Assembly (NCBI GenBank): GCA_015060165.1
Contig: SUZC01000001.1
Span: 186,001-250,000, forward strand
Reading direction: 5' to 3'
Length of the DNA stretch: 64,000 bases
DNA from: Rikenellaceae bacterium
GTDB taxonomy: Bacteria > Bacteroidota > Bacteroidia > Bacteroidales > Rikenellaceae
Shown: positions 49,409 through 57,814 of the stretch, piece by piece
How the letters are laid out: every line of letters starts with the position of its first letter
Numbering within the stretch: position 1 is the stretch's first letter
Position numbers and translations under genes: made by a program
Notes under the pieces: model-generated
Told to the model about the DNA's origin: nothing
The model's database searches: none
What the model saw: the letters and a program-made list of their open reading frames with translations, nothing else

Positions 49409-50731
49409 TTACTTATTCAATTCTCTAATTTTCAGATTTCTGTACTGCACCTTATCGTTATGATCCTGCAATAGAATATGGCCACCATCGCCTCCGGCAA
49501 AATTTTTCACCTTGGCAAACTTACTGCGGGCAATGAGTTCATCCCACTCTTTACCGGCCTTGGTGTATGATAAAATCTTCACTCCATTTATCCAGTGCTC
49601 CACCTCAACGCCTCGCACGACAATTCTGGCAGTATTCCAATCGTCCCTGCGCACATATTTCCAACCCGGCGCAGCCAAAATATCATACAACGAGCCGAGT
49701 TTGCGATTACCCTCAAAGCCTTTCGAGGCATCGGGATGACGCTCGTCGTCCAGAATCTGATATTCGCATCCCACACTTCCGTTGGCTCCAATAAAATACT
49801 TAATGCCACTATTTGCACCCTCGGCGAATTTAAAATCTATCGAGAGTTCAAAATCGTGATACTTACGCTCGGTGATAATATCACCAGCACCCGACTTAGG
49901 ATTAATCGTCATAACACCATCGGCGCAGGTCCATCCCTTCTTGAAATCTTTTCCGGAGTTACTCTTCCAACCCGACATATCGACTCCATTCCAAAGTAGA
50001 GCCCAACCCTCGGCCTTCTCTCGCTCCGAAAGAGTATTGGGGACATAGTTCTTTTGAGGAATAGACTCAATAGCCGGAGAAAGCTCCTCGTCCAAATTAT
50101 CGGTTTTGATTTTAATATTGCGCCAACGAATCGTGCGGCCTGCCAACTCCTGGCGAGGTCCAATATCGTGTACCTGCAAAGCGATAAATCCAGACATATC
50201 CATCTGGCAGACCATATCGGCAGTCGGCACACCATTAAGCCAAACTCTTATAGACTCACCCAGAGCCTCAATTCGCATCTTATTCCACTCACCTCGCTTG
50301 AAGGCCTTCTGGGCTTGTGGCAAATCAAACAGAGGATAGAGCCAACCGCTACGAGCCTCATCGTATATACCTCCACTATAAGCCGAAGGGTCAATCTCGC
50401 ATTGATAGCCATATACCCTACCACTCTTATAATCGGCCTTTGAATGGCTACGAATCTGCACTCCCGAATTTACGCCTTCGTCGACCTTATACTCCAATTC
50501 GAGAATAAAATCGCTATACTCACGTTTCGTGGTCAAAAATGTGTTAGGGGTATTCATCGTACTCACTCCAACCAACTCGCCATTCTCCACGCGAAACTCG
50601 GCCTGACCATTCAATTTGGTCCAACCACGCAAATTACGACCATTAAAAAGTTCCTTCCAACCATCGCGTTCAGTCGAATTACAAGCAACACAGCAGAGCA
50701 CGATGCAAGCCGTCAGCAATATCTTTTTCAT
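49409..50731 (-). CDS. Double-DUF1080 (3-keto-disaccharide hydrolase) lipoprotein
   Basis: 440 residues with an SPII signal (CCVACNS, Cys near 18). Two concanavalin-like DUF1080 domains: the first from WKELFNGRNLRGWTKLNG (about 25-200) with SGVQIRS, and the second from WALLWNGVDMSGWKSNSG (about 243-435) with NSGIKYFIG. The shared GW, YxDFxL and NSG(I/V) marks show internal duplication. DUF1080 proteins act on 3-keto-glycosides, cleaving the bond after an oxidoreductase has made the ketone. Followed by the small membrane protein, ApbE and the Gfo/Idh gene. Confidence 0.88.
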   Translation of the reverse strand: MKKILLTACIVLCCVACNSTERDGWKELFNGRNLRGWTKLNGQAEFRVENGELVGVSTMNTPNTFLTTKREYSDFILELEYKVDEGVNSGVQIRSHSKADYKSGRVYGYQCEIDPSAYSGGIYDEARSGWLYPLFDLPQAQKAFKRGEWNKMRIEALGESIRVWLNGVPTADMVCQMDMSGFIALQVHDIGPRQELAGRTIRWRNIKIKTDNLDEELSPAIESIPQKNYVPNTLSEREKAEGWALLWNGVDMSGWKSNSGKDFKKGWTCADGVMTINPKSGAGDIITERKYHDFELSIDFKFAEGANSGIKYFIGANGSVGCEYQILDDERHPDASKGFEGNRKLGSLYDILAAPGWKYVRRDDWNTARIVVRGVEVEHWINGVKILSYTKAGKEWDELIARSKFAKVKNFAGGDGGHILLQDHNDKVQYRNLKIRELNK

Positions 50732-50798
50732 CTGATATAAATTTATTGGGGTTATAATATCTTCTTGTTTGGATTATCCATTGCGTCGTTTATACACG

Positions 50799-51764
50799 CT
50801 ACAACTTAATGTCATAAATCTGAATCACGCCACACAGCGTACCCTCATCATCGGTCACCAACAACGAATTTACTTTGTTCTGAGTCATCAATCGTTCAGC
50901 TTCGATGAGTTTGGCATTTACATTCACACTCTTCGGCGAGCGTGTTGCAATATCTATCGCCTTGATTTTGAAGAATTCCGCCTCACGACTCTCCATCGCA
51001 CGACGAATATCGCCATCGGTTACAATTCCCTCAATCTGGCCATTGTCAACAATTACAATTAAGCCCAATCCACCTCGGCTAACCTTATGAATCATCTCCA
51101 CTGCGCCACAATCTGGAGAAACCACAGGCAAGTCGTGACTGCGCATCACATTACCCACAGTCATCAGCAAGCGACGACCAAGACTTCCTCCCGGATGTAA
51201 ACGTGCAAAATCCATTGCAGTAAACTCTCTTGCCTCCATCAATGCAATAGCCAAGGCATCGCCCAAAGCTAGCTGTGCTGTGGTCGATGTTGTGGGCGCC
51301 AATCTAAGTACACAAGCCTCCTCTTTAACACCAGTATTCAAATGTAAATCAGAGTTCTTGGCCAATGTAGAATTTGGATTACTTGTGATTGAGATAAGCA
51401 CATTGCCGTTAGAATGGATAAACGGCACGATCTTCAACACCTCATCAGTCTCGCCCGAATGCGACAAGGCCAACACAACATCCTCGGGCGAGATCATACC
51501 CAAATCACCATGAAAAGCCTCCCCGGGGTGGAGATAAAAACTTGGCGAACCGGTACTTGCCAGAGTAGCCGCAATCTTACGACCCACAAGGCCCGACTTA
51601 CCCATTCCTGTAATGATAATCTTACCCTTGCAAGCCAAAATACGATCAACAGCACCAACAAACTGCTCATCTAAAATATCGGCCAAATTATTCAATGCGT
51701 CGGCTTCGAGTTTAAGCGTACGTTTTGCCGATGCTATAATATCTAGTGAAGTGTATTTGCTCAT
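50799..51764 (-). CDS. kdsD: D-arabinose 5-phosphate isomerase (KpsF/GutQ type)
   Basis: 321 residues, cytosolic. The SIS domain holds IIITGMGKSGLVGRKIAATLASTGSPSFYLHPGEAFHGDLG (about 48-90), the substrate loop of the family. Two CBS domains fill the C-terminal 120 residues (VMRSHDLPVV..., RSPKSVNVNAKL...). It makes D-arabinose 5-phosphate from ribulose 5-phosphate, the first step to Kdo of LPS. It directly follows kdsA and kdsB. In E. coli the CBS part modulates activity. Confidence 0.95.
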   Translation of the reverse strand: MSKYTSLDIIASAKRTLKLEADALNNLADILDEQFVGAVDRILACKGKIIITGMGKSGLVGRKIAATLASTGSPSFYLHPGEAFHGDLGMISPEDVVLALSHSGETDEVLKIVPFIHSNGNVLISITSNPNSTLAKNSDLHLNTGVKEEACVLRLAPTTSTTAQLALGDALAIALMEAREFTAMDFARLHPGGSLGRRLLMTVGNVMRSHDLPVVSPDCGAVEMIHKVSRGGLGLIVIVDNGQIEGIVTDGDIRRAMESREAEFFKIKAIDIATRSPKSVNVNAKLIEAERLMTQNKVNSLLVTDDEGTLCGVIQIYDIKL

Positions 51765-51818
51765 TATTATTTAGTTTAGTTAGTCGTTCTGAATCTTATG
51801 CAATCTATTTCAAGCCTA

Positions 51819-52568
51819 TTATATCAAGCCTTCAATTACGCTTTCCAGATCATCGAGTCGCAGCATATTCGGGCCATCACTCAAAGCGTTATCGGGATCG
51901 GGATGCACCTCAAAGAAAAAAGCATTAGCGCCAAATGCCTTTGCAGCCTGAGCCATAGCTGGTACGAACTCACGATTTCCGCCAGTCTTACCTCCTGCTG
52001 CACCAGGACGCTGCACACTATGCGTACAATCCATCATCACCGTAGGCGAGATCTTCAACATATCGGCAATGTTACGGAAGTCAACCACCAGGTTGTTATA
52101 TCCATAGATATTTCCTCGCTCAGTGAGCCAAACCTCTTTCGCACCCGACTTAATAGCCTTCTCGTAGGGATATTTCATATCTTCACCCGAAAGGAATTGA
52201 GCCTTTTTGATGTTAACAACACGACCTGTCGTGGCTGCAGCCACTAGCAAATCGGTCTGACGGCACAAAAATGCAGGAATCTGCAACACGTCAATCACCT
52301 CGCCTGCGGGAGCTGCCTGCCACGCCTCGTGGATATCGGTACAGAGGCTTAGGCCCCACTTCTGCTTCACATCAGAAAGCATCTGCAAACCTTTATCAAG
52401 TCCCACGCCACGATACGACGAGAGCGATGTACGGTTGGCTTTATCAAACGATGCCTTGAAGATGATATTCACGCCCAAACGCTCGTTGATTGCCACCAAT
52501 TTCTCGGCTACTTTATCCAACAACTCGGCCGATTCGATTACACACGGCCCTGCAACAAATTTTTTCAT
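51819..52568 (-). CDS. kdsA: 3-deoxy-8-phosphooctulonate synthase
   Basis: 249 residues. Condenses PEP with arabinose 5-phosphate to give Kdo-8-phosphate. Marks: FVAGPCVIESAE at the N-terminus, FKASFDKANRTS, KKAQFLSGEDM, MMDCTHSVQRPGA, and EVHPDPDNALSDGPNM. Compared with E. coli KdsA the N-terminus is shorter by about 25 residues (the beta-hairpin cap), which is common in this phylum. It lies 12 bases after kdsB and 54 before kdsD. Confidence 0.96.
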   Translation of the reverse strand: MKKFVAGPCVIESAELLDKVAEKLVAINERLGVNIIFKASFDKANRTSLSSYRGVGLDKGLQMLSDVKQKWGLSLCTDIHEAWQAAPAGEVIDVLQIPAFLCRQTDLLVAAATTGRVVNIKKAQFLSGEDMKYPYEKAIKSGAKEVWLTERGNIYGYNNLVVDFRNIADMLKISPTVMMDCTHSVQRPGAAGGKTGGNREFVPAMAQAAKAFGANAFFFEVHPDPDNALSDGPNMLRLDDLESVIEGLI

Positions 52569-52580
52569 ATTGTTTTTCTA

Positions 52581-53348
52581 TTATTTCTCTATTTCAGCAA
52601 GAAACCTTTCGGCTCGTTCCAAATCCTCGGGAGTATCAATTCCTACAGTCTCGACATCCGAAATTCCCACGCCAATCTTGTATCCATTCTCCAGCCAACG
52701 CAACTGCTCCAACGACTCAGCCTTCTCCAAAGTCGATTGTAGCAACGAAGTCACCTGCCCCAACACATCACGGCGGAAGGCATACATTCCGATATGCTTG
52801 TAGAACGTATGATGCGACAACCATTTTTCCGGCTCAACACCTCGCAGATACGGGATCACAGAGCGTGAAAAGTAGATAGCTCTCGATTCGCTATCTAATA
52901 CCACTTTGGGTGAATTGGGATTTTCAAGAGCGGAGAGTCCGTCCTCTTCGCTAAATGGTTTAACGAGAGTTGCGATATCTGTATTCTCATCGTTAAAACA
53001 ATTCATAATAGCACGCAGTTGCGAGTGAGCAATAAAGGGCTCATCACCCTGCACATTGATCACAACATCATACTCCTCGCCCTGCTTCTGATAAGCCTCC
53101 CAGCAACGATCCGTACCGCTTTTGTGATTTGGTGAAGTCATAACAACTTGGCCACCAAAAGATTTAACAACTTCGGCAATACGTTCATCGTCAGTAGCTA
53201 CAACAGCACTTGAGATAACTCCCGTAACCTGCTCATAAACACGCTGAATCACCGGTTTACCACCCAACATCGCAAGTGGCTTACCGGGGAAACGTGTCGA
53301 TGCATATCTCGCAGGAATTATTGCTATGAATTTCAATTGATTACCCAT
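52581..53348 (-). CDS. kdsB: CMP-Kdo synthetase
   Basis: 255 residues from the ATG at 53348; a GTG two codons upstream is less likely. It activates Kdo with CTP for transfer to lipid A. Marks: IIPARYASTRFPGKPLAMLGGKPVIQRVYEQ (nucleotide-binding loop), TSPNHKSGTDRCWEA, NVQGDEPFI (metal site), and HIGMYAFRRDVL. It lies 19 bases after lon. The phosphatase KdsC that should act between KdsA and KdsB is not in this cluster. Confidence 0.97.
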   Translation of the reverse strand: MGNQLKFIAIIPARYASTRFPGKPLAMLGGKPVIQRVYEQVTGVISSAVVATDDERIAEVVKSFGGQVVMTSPNHKSGTDRCWEAYQKQGEEYDVVINVQGDEPFIAHSQLRAIMNCFNDENTDIATLVKPFSEEDGLSALENPNSPKVVLDSESRAIYFSRSVIPYLRGVEPEKWLSHHTFYKHIGMYAFRRDVLGQVTSLLQSTLEKAESLEQLRWLENGYKIGVGISDVETVGIDTPEDLERAERFLAEIEK

Positions 53349-53367
53349 ATACACTTAATGTTTTGCT

Positions 53368-55785
53368 TTATTTCAATGCTAATGCAAGCACCTCATCAAT
53401 CTGCTTGACATAGTGGAAGTTAAGTCCCTTCACATACTCTGGCTTAATCTCCTCAACATCCTTGCGATTATCCTCACACAAAATAAGTTCGGTGATACCA
53501 GCTCGCTTCGCTGCCAAAATTTTCTCCTTGATTCCGCCCACAGGCATCACTCTACCACGCAGAGTCATCTCGCCCGTCATTGCGATTCTATCCTTAACCT
53601 CACGGCCTGTGAAAGTAGAGACAATGGATGTAACCATTGTAATACCGGCCGACGGACCATCCTTCGGAATAGCACCCTCAGGTACGTGGATATTGAGATT
53701 CTTCTTCTCAAAGACCTCAGCAGCGATACCCAACTCCTCATGGTGAGCCTGCACCCACTCATAGGCAATTGTGGCCGACTCCTTCATCACGTCACCCAAA
53801 TTTCCCGTAAGATTCAAACCACCCTTACCAGGAGTCAATACAGACTCAATATAGAGTATATCGCCGCCAACTGCAGTCCACGCAAGACCCGTAACTACGC
53901 CAATCATACCTGCAATCTCATACTCATCATTACGGAACTTTGGCTTACCGAGAATCTTCTCGATATCAGCCTCAGTCATCTCGGCTGCAAAAGCCTCTTC
54001 GAATGCAATATTCTTTGCTCGCGCACGAGCCAACTTGGCAATATGTTTATCCAACGAACGCACACCCGATTCTCGAGTATAATCCGAGATTATTTTCTCA
54101 ACAACAGACTCAGAAAGGACAAACTCCTGCTCCTTCAAGCCGTGAGCCTCACACTGCTTACGAATAAGATGCTCCTCGGCAATGCGAACTTTATCCTCAA
54201 GAATGTATCCTGGAATATTTATCATCTCCATACGGTCTCGCAGAGCAGGATTAATTGCTCCCACATCGTTAGCCGTAGCGAGGAACAACACCTTTGACAA
54301 ATCGTACTCCGTATCGAGGTAATTATCGTGGAATGTAGTATTCTGCTCAGGGTCGAGGACCTCCAACAACGCACTCGACGGATCGCCGTGATTGCTTACA
54401 GTAATTTTATCGACCTCATCGAGAATAATCACTGGATTCGATGAACCGCATCGCTTGATAGTCTGTATGATACGGCCAGGCATAGCGCCGATATAGGTAC
54501 GGCGGTGACCACGAATCTCAGACTCATCGTGCAGACCGCCGAGCGAAATTCGGCCAAACTTACGACCCAAAGCCTGTGCCACCGAACGACCGAGCGAGGT
54601 CTTACCTACTCCCGGAGGGCCATACAAACACAAAATAGGAGATTTCAAATCACCTTTAAGTTTGATTACGGCCAGATGCTCCAAAATTCGATCCTTGACC
54701 TCCTCCAATCCGAAGTGATCATCATCCAACTGCTTGCGGGCACACTCTAAATCGAGATTATCTTTGGTAACATCGTTCCATGGCAACTCTAACATCAATT
54801 GCAAATAGGTCATCTGCACAGAATACTCCGCAACAGCAGGATTCAGGCGCTCGACCTTTGCAATCTCCTTCTCAAAGAGTTCACCGACCTCCTTTGGCCA
54901 ATTTTTCTTTTTAGCTGCCTCACGCATTTGATCGATTTCGGCATCGGCTGTATCGCCCAACTCATCCTGAATGGTACGCATCTGCTGCTGGAGATAGTAA
55001 TCGCGCTGCTGCTTGTCGATCTCGCGTTTAACCTTCTCCTGAATCTCGTTCTTAAGTTCGGCCATCTGTTGTTCACGCACCAAAATCTCCAACAATTTAC
55101 GGGCACGAGCCAACAAACCAGGGGCCTCCAACAATGCCTGACGATCGTCATCTGAAAAATCCATATTCGAACATACGAAGTTAATCAAACCTCGTTTAGA
55201 GTCGATATTCTTCAATGCAAAGACAGCCTCCTTGGGCATAGATGCCGAGATATTGATGATATTAAGTGCCACCTCGCGAACAGAGTCGACCAACGCCTGA
55301 AACTCGACATTATTATCGTCGGGCTGCGAATCACGGATGGTATGCACAACAGCCTTCAAATAGGGCTCCGATTGCAAATACTCGCCCACCTCGATCTTCT
55401 CCAATCCACTGAGGATAACGGTAAGATTACCATTTGGCATCTCCAAAATCTTGATTATACGAGCTGCCGTACCCACTTTGTACATATCGTCGGGCTTCGG
55501 GATCTCAACCTCGGTCTCACGCTGCAACACAGCACCCAACAGACCTCCTGTTGAATTTACATCACGAACAAGTTTTATACTCTTTTCACGACCCACCGTA
55601 ATGGGAGTGATTGCACCCGGAAACAAAACCGAGCTACGCAACGATAAAATCGGCAAAGACTCGGGAATGGCGACATTTTCGACTATATCGTCACCACTTG
55701 CAATAATAGGCACCACCTGATGTTTGCCGTCAAACAATTCGGGAAGTGCTTCCAAATCTGTTATTTCTATCTTCTTCTTACTCAT
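53368..55785 (-). CDS. lon: ATP-dependent protease Lon
   Basis: 805 residues, cytosolic hexamer. N-terminal substrate domain (about 45-250), coiled middle (EKVKREIDKQQRDYYLQQQMRTIQDELG), AAA+ domain with Walker A YGPPGVGKTSLGRSVAQALG near residue 391 and Walker B ILDEVDK near 455. The protease domain has the catalytic Ser in PKDGPSAGITMVT near 715 and the Lys in GGIKEKILAAKRAG near 755. All features are intact. It degrades damaged and regulatory proteins. Own promoter; the kds genes follow within 20 bases and may be read from it. Confidence 0.98.
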   Translation of the reverse strand: MSKKKIEITDLEALPELFDGKHQVVPIIASGDDIVENVAIPESLPILSLRSSVLFPGAITPITVGREKSIKLVRDVNSTGGLLGAVLQRETEVEIPKPDDMYKVGTAARIIKILEMPNGNLTVILSGLEKIEVGEYLQSEPYLKAVVHTIRDSQPDDNNVEFQALVDSVREVALNIINISASMPKEAVFALKNIDSKRGLINFVCSNMDFSDDDRQALLEAPGLLARARKLLEILVREQQMAELKNEIQEKVKREIDKQQRDYYLQQQMRTIQDELGDTADAEIDQMREAAKKKNWPKEVGELFEKEIAKVERLNPAVAEYSVQMTYLQLMLELPWNDVTKDNLDLECARKQLDDDHFGLEEVKDRILEHLAVIKLKGDLKSPILCLYGPPGVGKTSLGRSVAQALGRKFGRISLGGLHDESEIRGHRRTYIGAMPGRIIQTIKRCGSSNPVIILDEVDKITVSNHGDPSSALLEVLDPEQNTTFHDNYLDTEYDLSKVLFLATANDVGAINPALRDRMEMINIPGYILEDKVRIAEEHLIRKQCEAHGLKEQEFVLSESVVEKIISDYTRESGVRSLDKHIAKLARARAKNIAFEEAFAAEMTEADIEKILGKPKFRNDEYEIAGMIGVVTGLAWTAVGGDILYIESVLTPGKGGLNLTGNLGDVMKESATIAYEWVQAHHEELGIAAEVFEKKNLNIHVPEGAIPKDGPSAGITMVTSIVSTFTGREVKDRIAMTGEMTLRGRVMPVGGIKEKILAAKRAGITELILCEDNRKDVEEIKPEYVKGLNFHYVKQIDEVLALALK

Positions 55786-55806
55786 AGTTACACTATTTCA
55801 CGATTG

Positions 55807-55838
55807 CAAAAATAGTAAAATTTAGCCATCTGCGGCAA
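55807..55838 (-). promoter_or_regulatory. lon promoter, TTG-N21-TATTTTTG
   Basis: Minus-strand TTG at 55838-55836 and TATTTTTG at 55814-55807 with 21 bases between, about 20 bases before the lon ATG. No CIRCE or other heat-shock operator is seen. Confidence 0.7.
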
Positions 55839-56280
55839 TACTTTTAACAGAATGTTAATAAATAAATTTCAAGCATATATTCCAGCAGCAATTTTTCGCG
55901 CTTAAAACAGCGTAAAACACTACAGCATTCATACCATACAAATCGAAAATCAAACCTCATACCAGCACTTAATTTTCCGCATGATTTATCAAAATTTTAC
56001 ATCACATTCAACCTATTCGAATCGACTTTAAAAGAAATTAGCCAATTTAACCAAATAAATACTTTATTAGAAATTTAAATCCTCAACGAAAAGCAGATAA
56101 TTTATCAGCCTCAGCCATCGTTCATTATAACCAAAAATAGATTACAAAAAAAATAGAGCTTCACTTTCGGAAAAGTCTTGGCACAAACACCAGCACCGGG
56201 GAGTTTATAATATCTCAAAAGCTATTAAAAAAAAAAATTAACCGCAATACAAAGAATTGCATTACATCGTAAGCATTTTT
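55839..56280. other. AT-rich intergenic stretch with no gene seen
   Basis: About 440 bases between the divergent lon and nhaD promoters. Stop-rich in all frames; the longest open frames are short and lack features. It has A-runs (for example around 56227) but no clear hairpin, repeat or RNA family that I recognise. It may hold an ncRNA or remnant, but nothing supports one. Confidence 0.5.
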
Positions 56281-56284
56281 TTAC

Positions 56285-56292
56285 TACATTTG
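56285..56292 (+). promoter_or_regulatory. -7 element TACATTTG for nhaD
   Basis: Perfect TAnnTTTG, 31 bases before the nhaD ATG. A TTG at 56257-56259 is 25 bases away, longer than usual. Confidence 0.5.
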
Positions 56293-56323
56293 TAGCGGAT
56301 TTTGAATAAAACAACAGCAAACT

Positions 56324-57622
56324 ATGGAAATTGAATTATGGGCTCTTATCCCATTTGTATTGATGCTGCTCAGCATTGCGATAATGCCATTGATTGCCGG
56401 AAAGTGGTGGGAGAATAATCTCCACAAATTATACACAGCATTAGGACTGTCCATACCGACAAGCATATATCTTATAATCAACGATATGGGAAACAATCTG
56501 ATCCACCAGATGGCTTATGATTACTTTCCCTTCATAACACTACTTTGCGCACTATTTGTCGTAACAGGCGGAATCCACACACATGGCAGTATGCAGGCAC
56601 GACCGCTCAACAATACCATAACACTTGCCATAGGATTTGTATTGGCTTCGTTTATCGGAACAACTGGGGCTGCAATGCTGATGATACGTCCGCTCATCGA
56701 TATGAATCAACAGCGCAAACACATCACACACACGATTCTGTTCTTCATAGCACTAGTTGCCAATTGCGGAGGAGTGTTGACCCCATTGGGCGATCCCCCA
56801 CTATTTCTACTTTACCTACGCGGTGCAGATTTCTTTTGGTTTATGAATCTTTTCCCACAATGGCTTTTTGTAGGGACAACTATGCTTGCTATCTACTATG
56901 CAATCGATCGACATATCTACTACAAAAAGGAGCCGGTAGAGGCTGTGATGGCCGACGTCAGGGAGAAAGAGATATTGAAAGTAACAGGAAAAATCAACAT
57001 CATTTATCTGATTGCGATTATTCTTTCCGTATCGTTCGTAAATTCAACCTACATACCGAGAATGGGGGCCCACGATGCTTCAGTTTATATGCGATTCCTT
57101 AGAGAAATTATATTAATAAGCATCTCTCTACTCTCTCTCATAACCACAAAAAAGAGGGTCCGCAAGGAGAATAATTTTTCGTGGAATCCGATTATCGAGG
57201 TGGCCGTGGTTTTCATCGGAATATTTATAACGATGATTCCAGCTCTTTCATTCCTTAACGCAAATGCTGTGAAATTAGGTTTCACCGAGCCTTGGCAATT
57301 CTACTATGGAGCCGGATTTTTGTCGGCATTACTCGACAACTCTCCCACTGCCGTGGCATTTCACACCGTGGCTATGGGACTCCCTCACGCTGCCGAACTG
57401 GAGCTCGTAGCTGGTGTACCAGTTCAACTACTTAAAGCAATCGCATTAGGTTCGGTATTCTTTGGTGCTATGACCTATATTGGCAACGGCCCCAACTTTA
57501 TGGTCAAGGCAATAGCCGAACAGAACGGAATCAAGATGCCGAGTTTCTTTGGCTATATAATTTGTTTTTCGCTTGTGGTATTGTTGCCGATTTACATATT
57601 AGCACAAGTGATTTTCCTGTAA
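56324..57622 (+). CDS. nhaD: NhaD-type sodium/proton antiporter
   Basis: 432 residues, about 12 hydrophobic helices, of the ArsB/NhaD (ion transporter) superfamily. Marks: IAGKWWENNLHKLYTALGL at the N-terminus, FIGTTGAAMLMIRPLIDMNQQRKH, VANCGGVLTPLGDPPLFLLYLRG, SALLDNSPTAVAFHTVAMG and YIGNGPNFMVKAIAEQNGIKMPSFFGY. These are typical of NhaD in Bacteroidota. It exports Na+ (or Li+) in exchange for protons at the inner membrane. Monocistronic: a promoter before and a terminator after. Confidence 0.93.
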   Translation: MEIELWALIPFVLMLLSIAIMPLIAGKWWENNLHKLYTALGLSIPTSIYLIINDMGNNLIHQMAYDYFPFITLLCALFVVTGGIHTHGSMQARPLNNTITLAIGFVLASFIGTTGAAMLMIRPLIDMNQQRKHITHTILFFIALVANCGGVLTPLGDPPLFLLYLRGADFFWFMNLFPQWLFVGTTMLAIYYAIDRHIYYKKEPVEAVMADVREKEILKVTGKINIIYLIAIILSVSFVNSTYIPRMGAHDASVYMRFLREIILISISLLSLITTKKRVRKENNFSWNPIIEVAVVFIGIFITMIPALSFLNANAVKLGFTEPWQFYYGAGFLSALLDNSPTAVAFHTVAMGLPHAAELELVAGVPVQLLKAIALGSVFFGAMTYIGNGPNFMVKAIAEQNGIKMPSFFGYIICFSLVVLLPIYILAQVIFL

Positions 57623-57647
57623 CACATAATTATCTATCAATATTTCG

Positions 57648-57678
57648 CCCGATTTCGAATCCTCGAAGTCGGGTTTTT
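57648..57678 (+). terminator. nhaD terminator
   Basis: 11-bp stem (57648-57658 with 57663-57673, one G-T pair) and ATCC loop, followed by GTTTTTGC. Confidence 0.85.
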
Positions 57679-57713
57679 GCTTACATAGAGGCGTAATTTT
57701 AATTTATTATTCG

Positions 57714-57721
57714 TATATTTG
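57714..57721 (+). promoter_or_regulatory. -7 element TATATTTG for valS
   Basis: Perfect TAnnTTTG, 93 bases before the valS ATG; no TTG at the usual distance. The leader contains several GCGC and CACACG repeats, but no T-box is expected or seen in this phylum. Confidence 0.5.
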
Positions 57722-57814
57722 CAAGTTGTATGCGCATTATACACACGCGCGATGTACACGCACGAAGATGTGCAGAAAATAATACAGTAAAATCAATAAC
57801 AAAAATATACAATT

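Noticed and set aside
53413..54297. Plus-strand frame of 294 codons
   Set aside because: Antisense to lon, which is complete; Leu/His/Asn/Arg-rich shadow.
57722..57814. T-box or structured regulator before valS
   Set aside because: Only about 90 bases with GCGC/CACACG repeats; no T-box sequence or terminator; T-boxes are not expected in this phylum.
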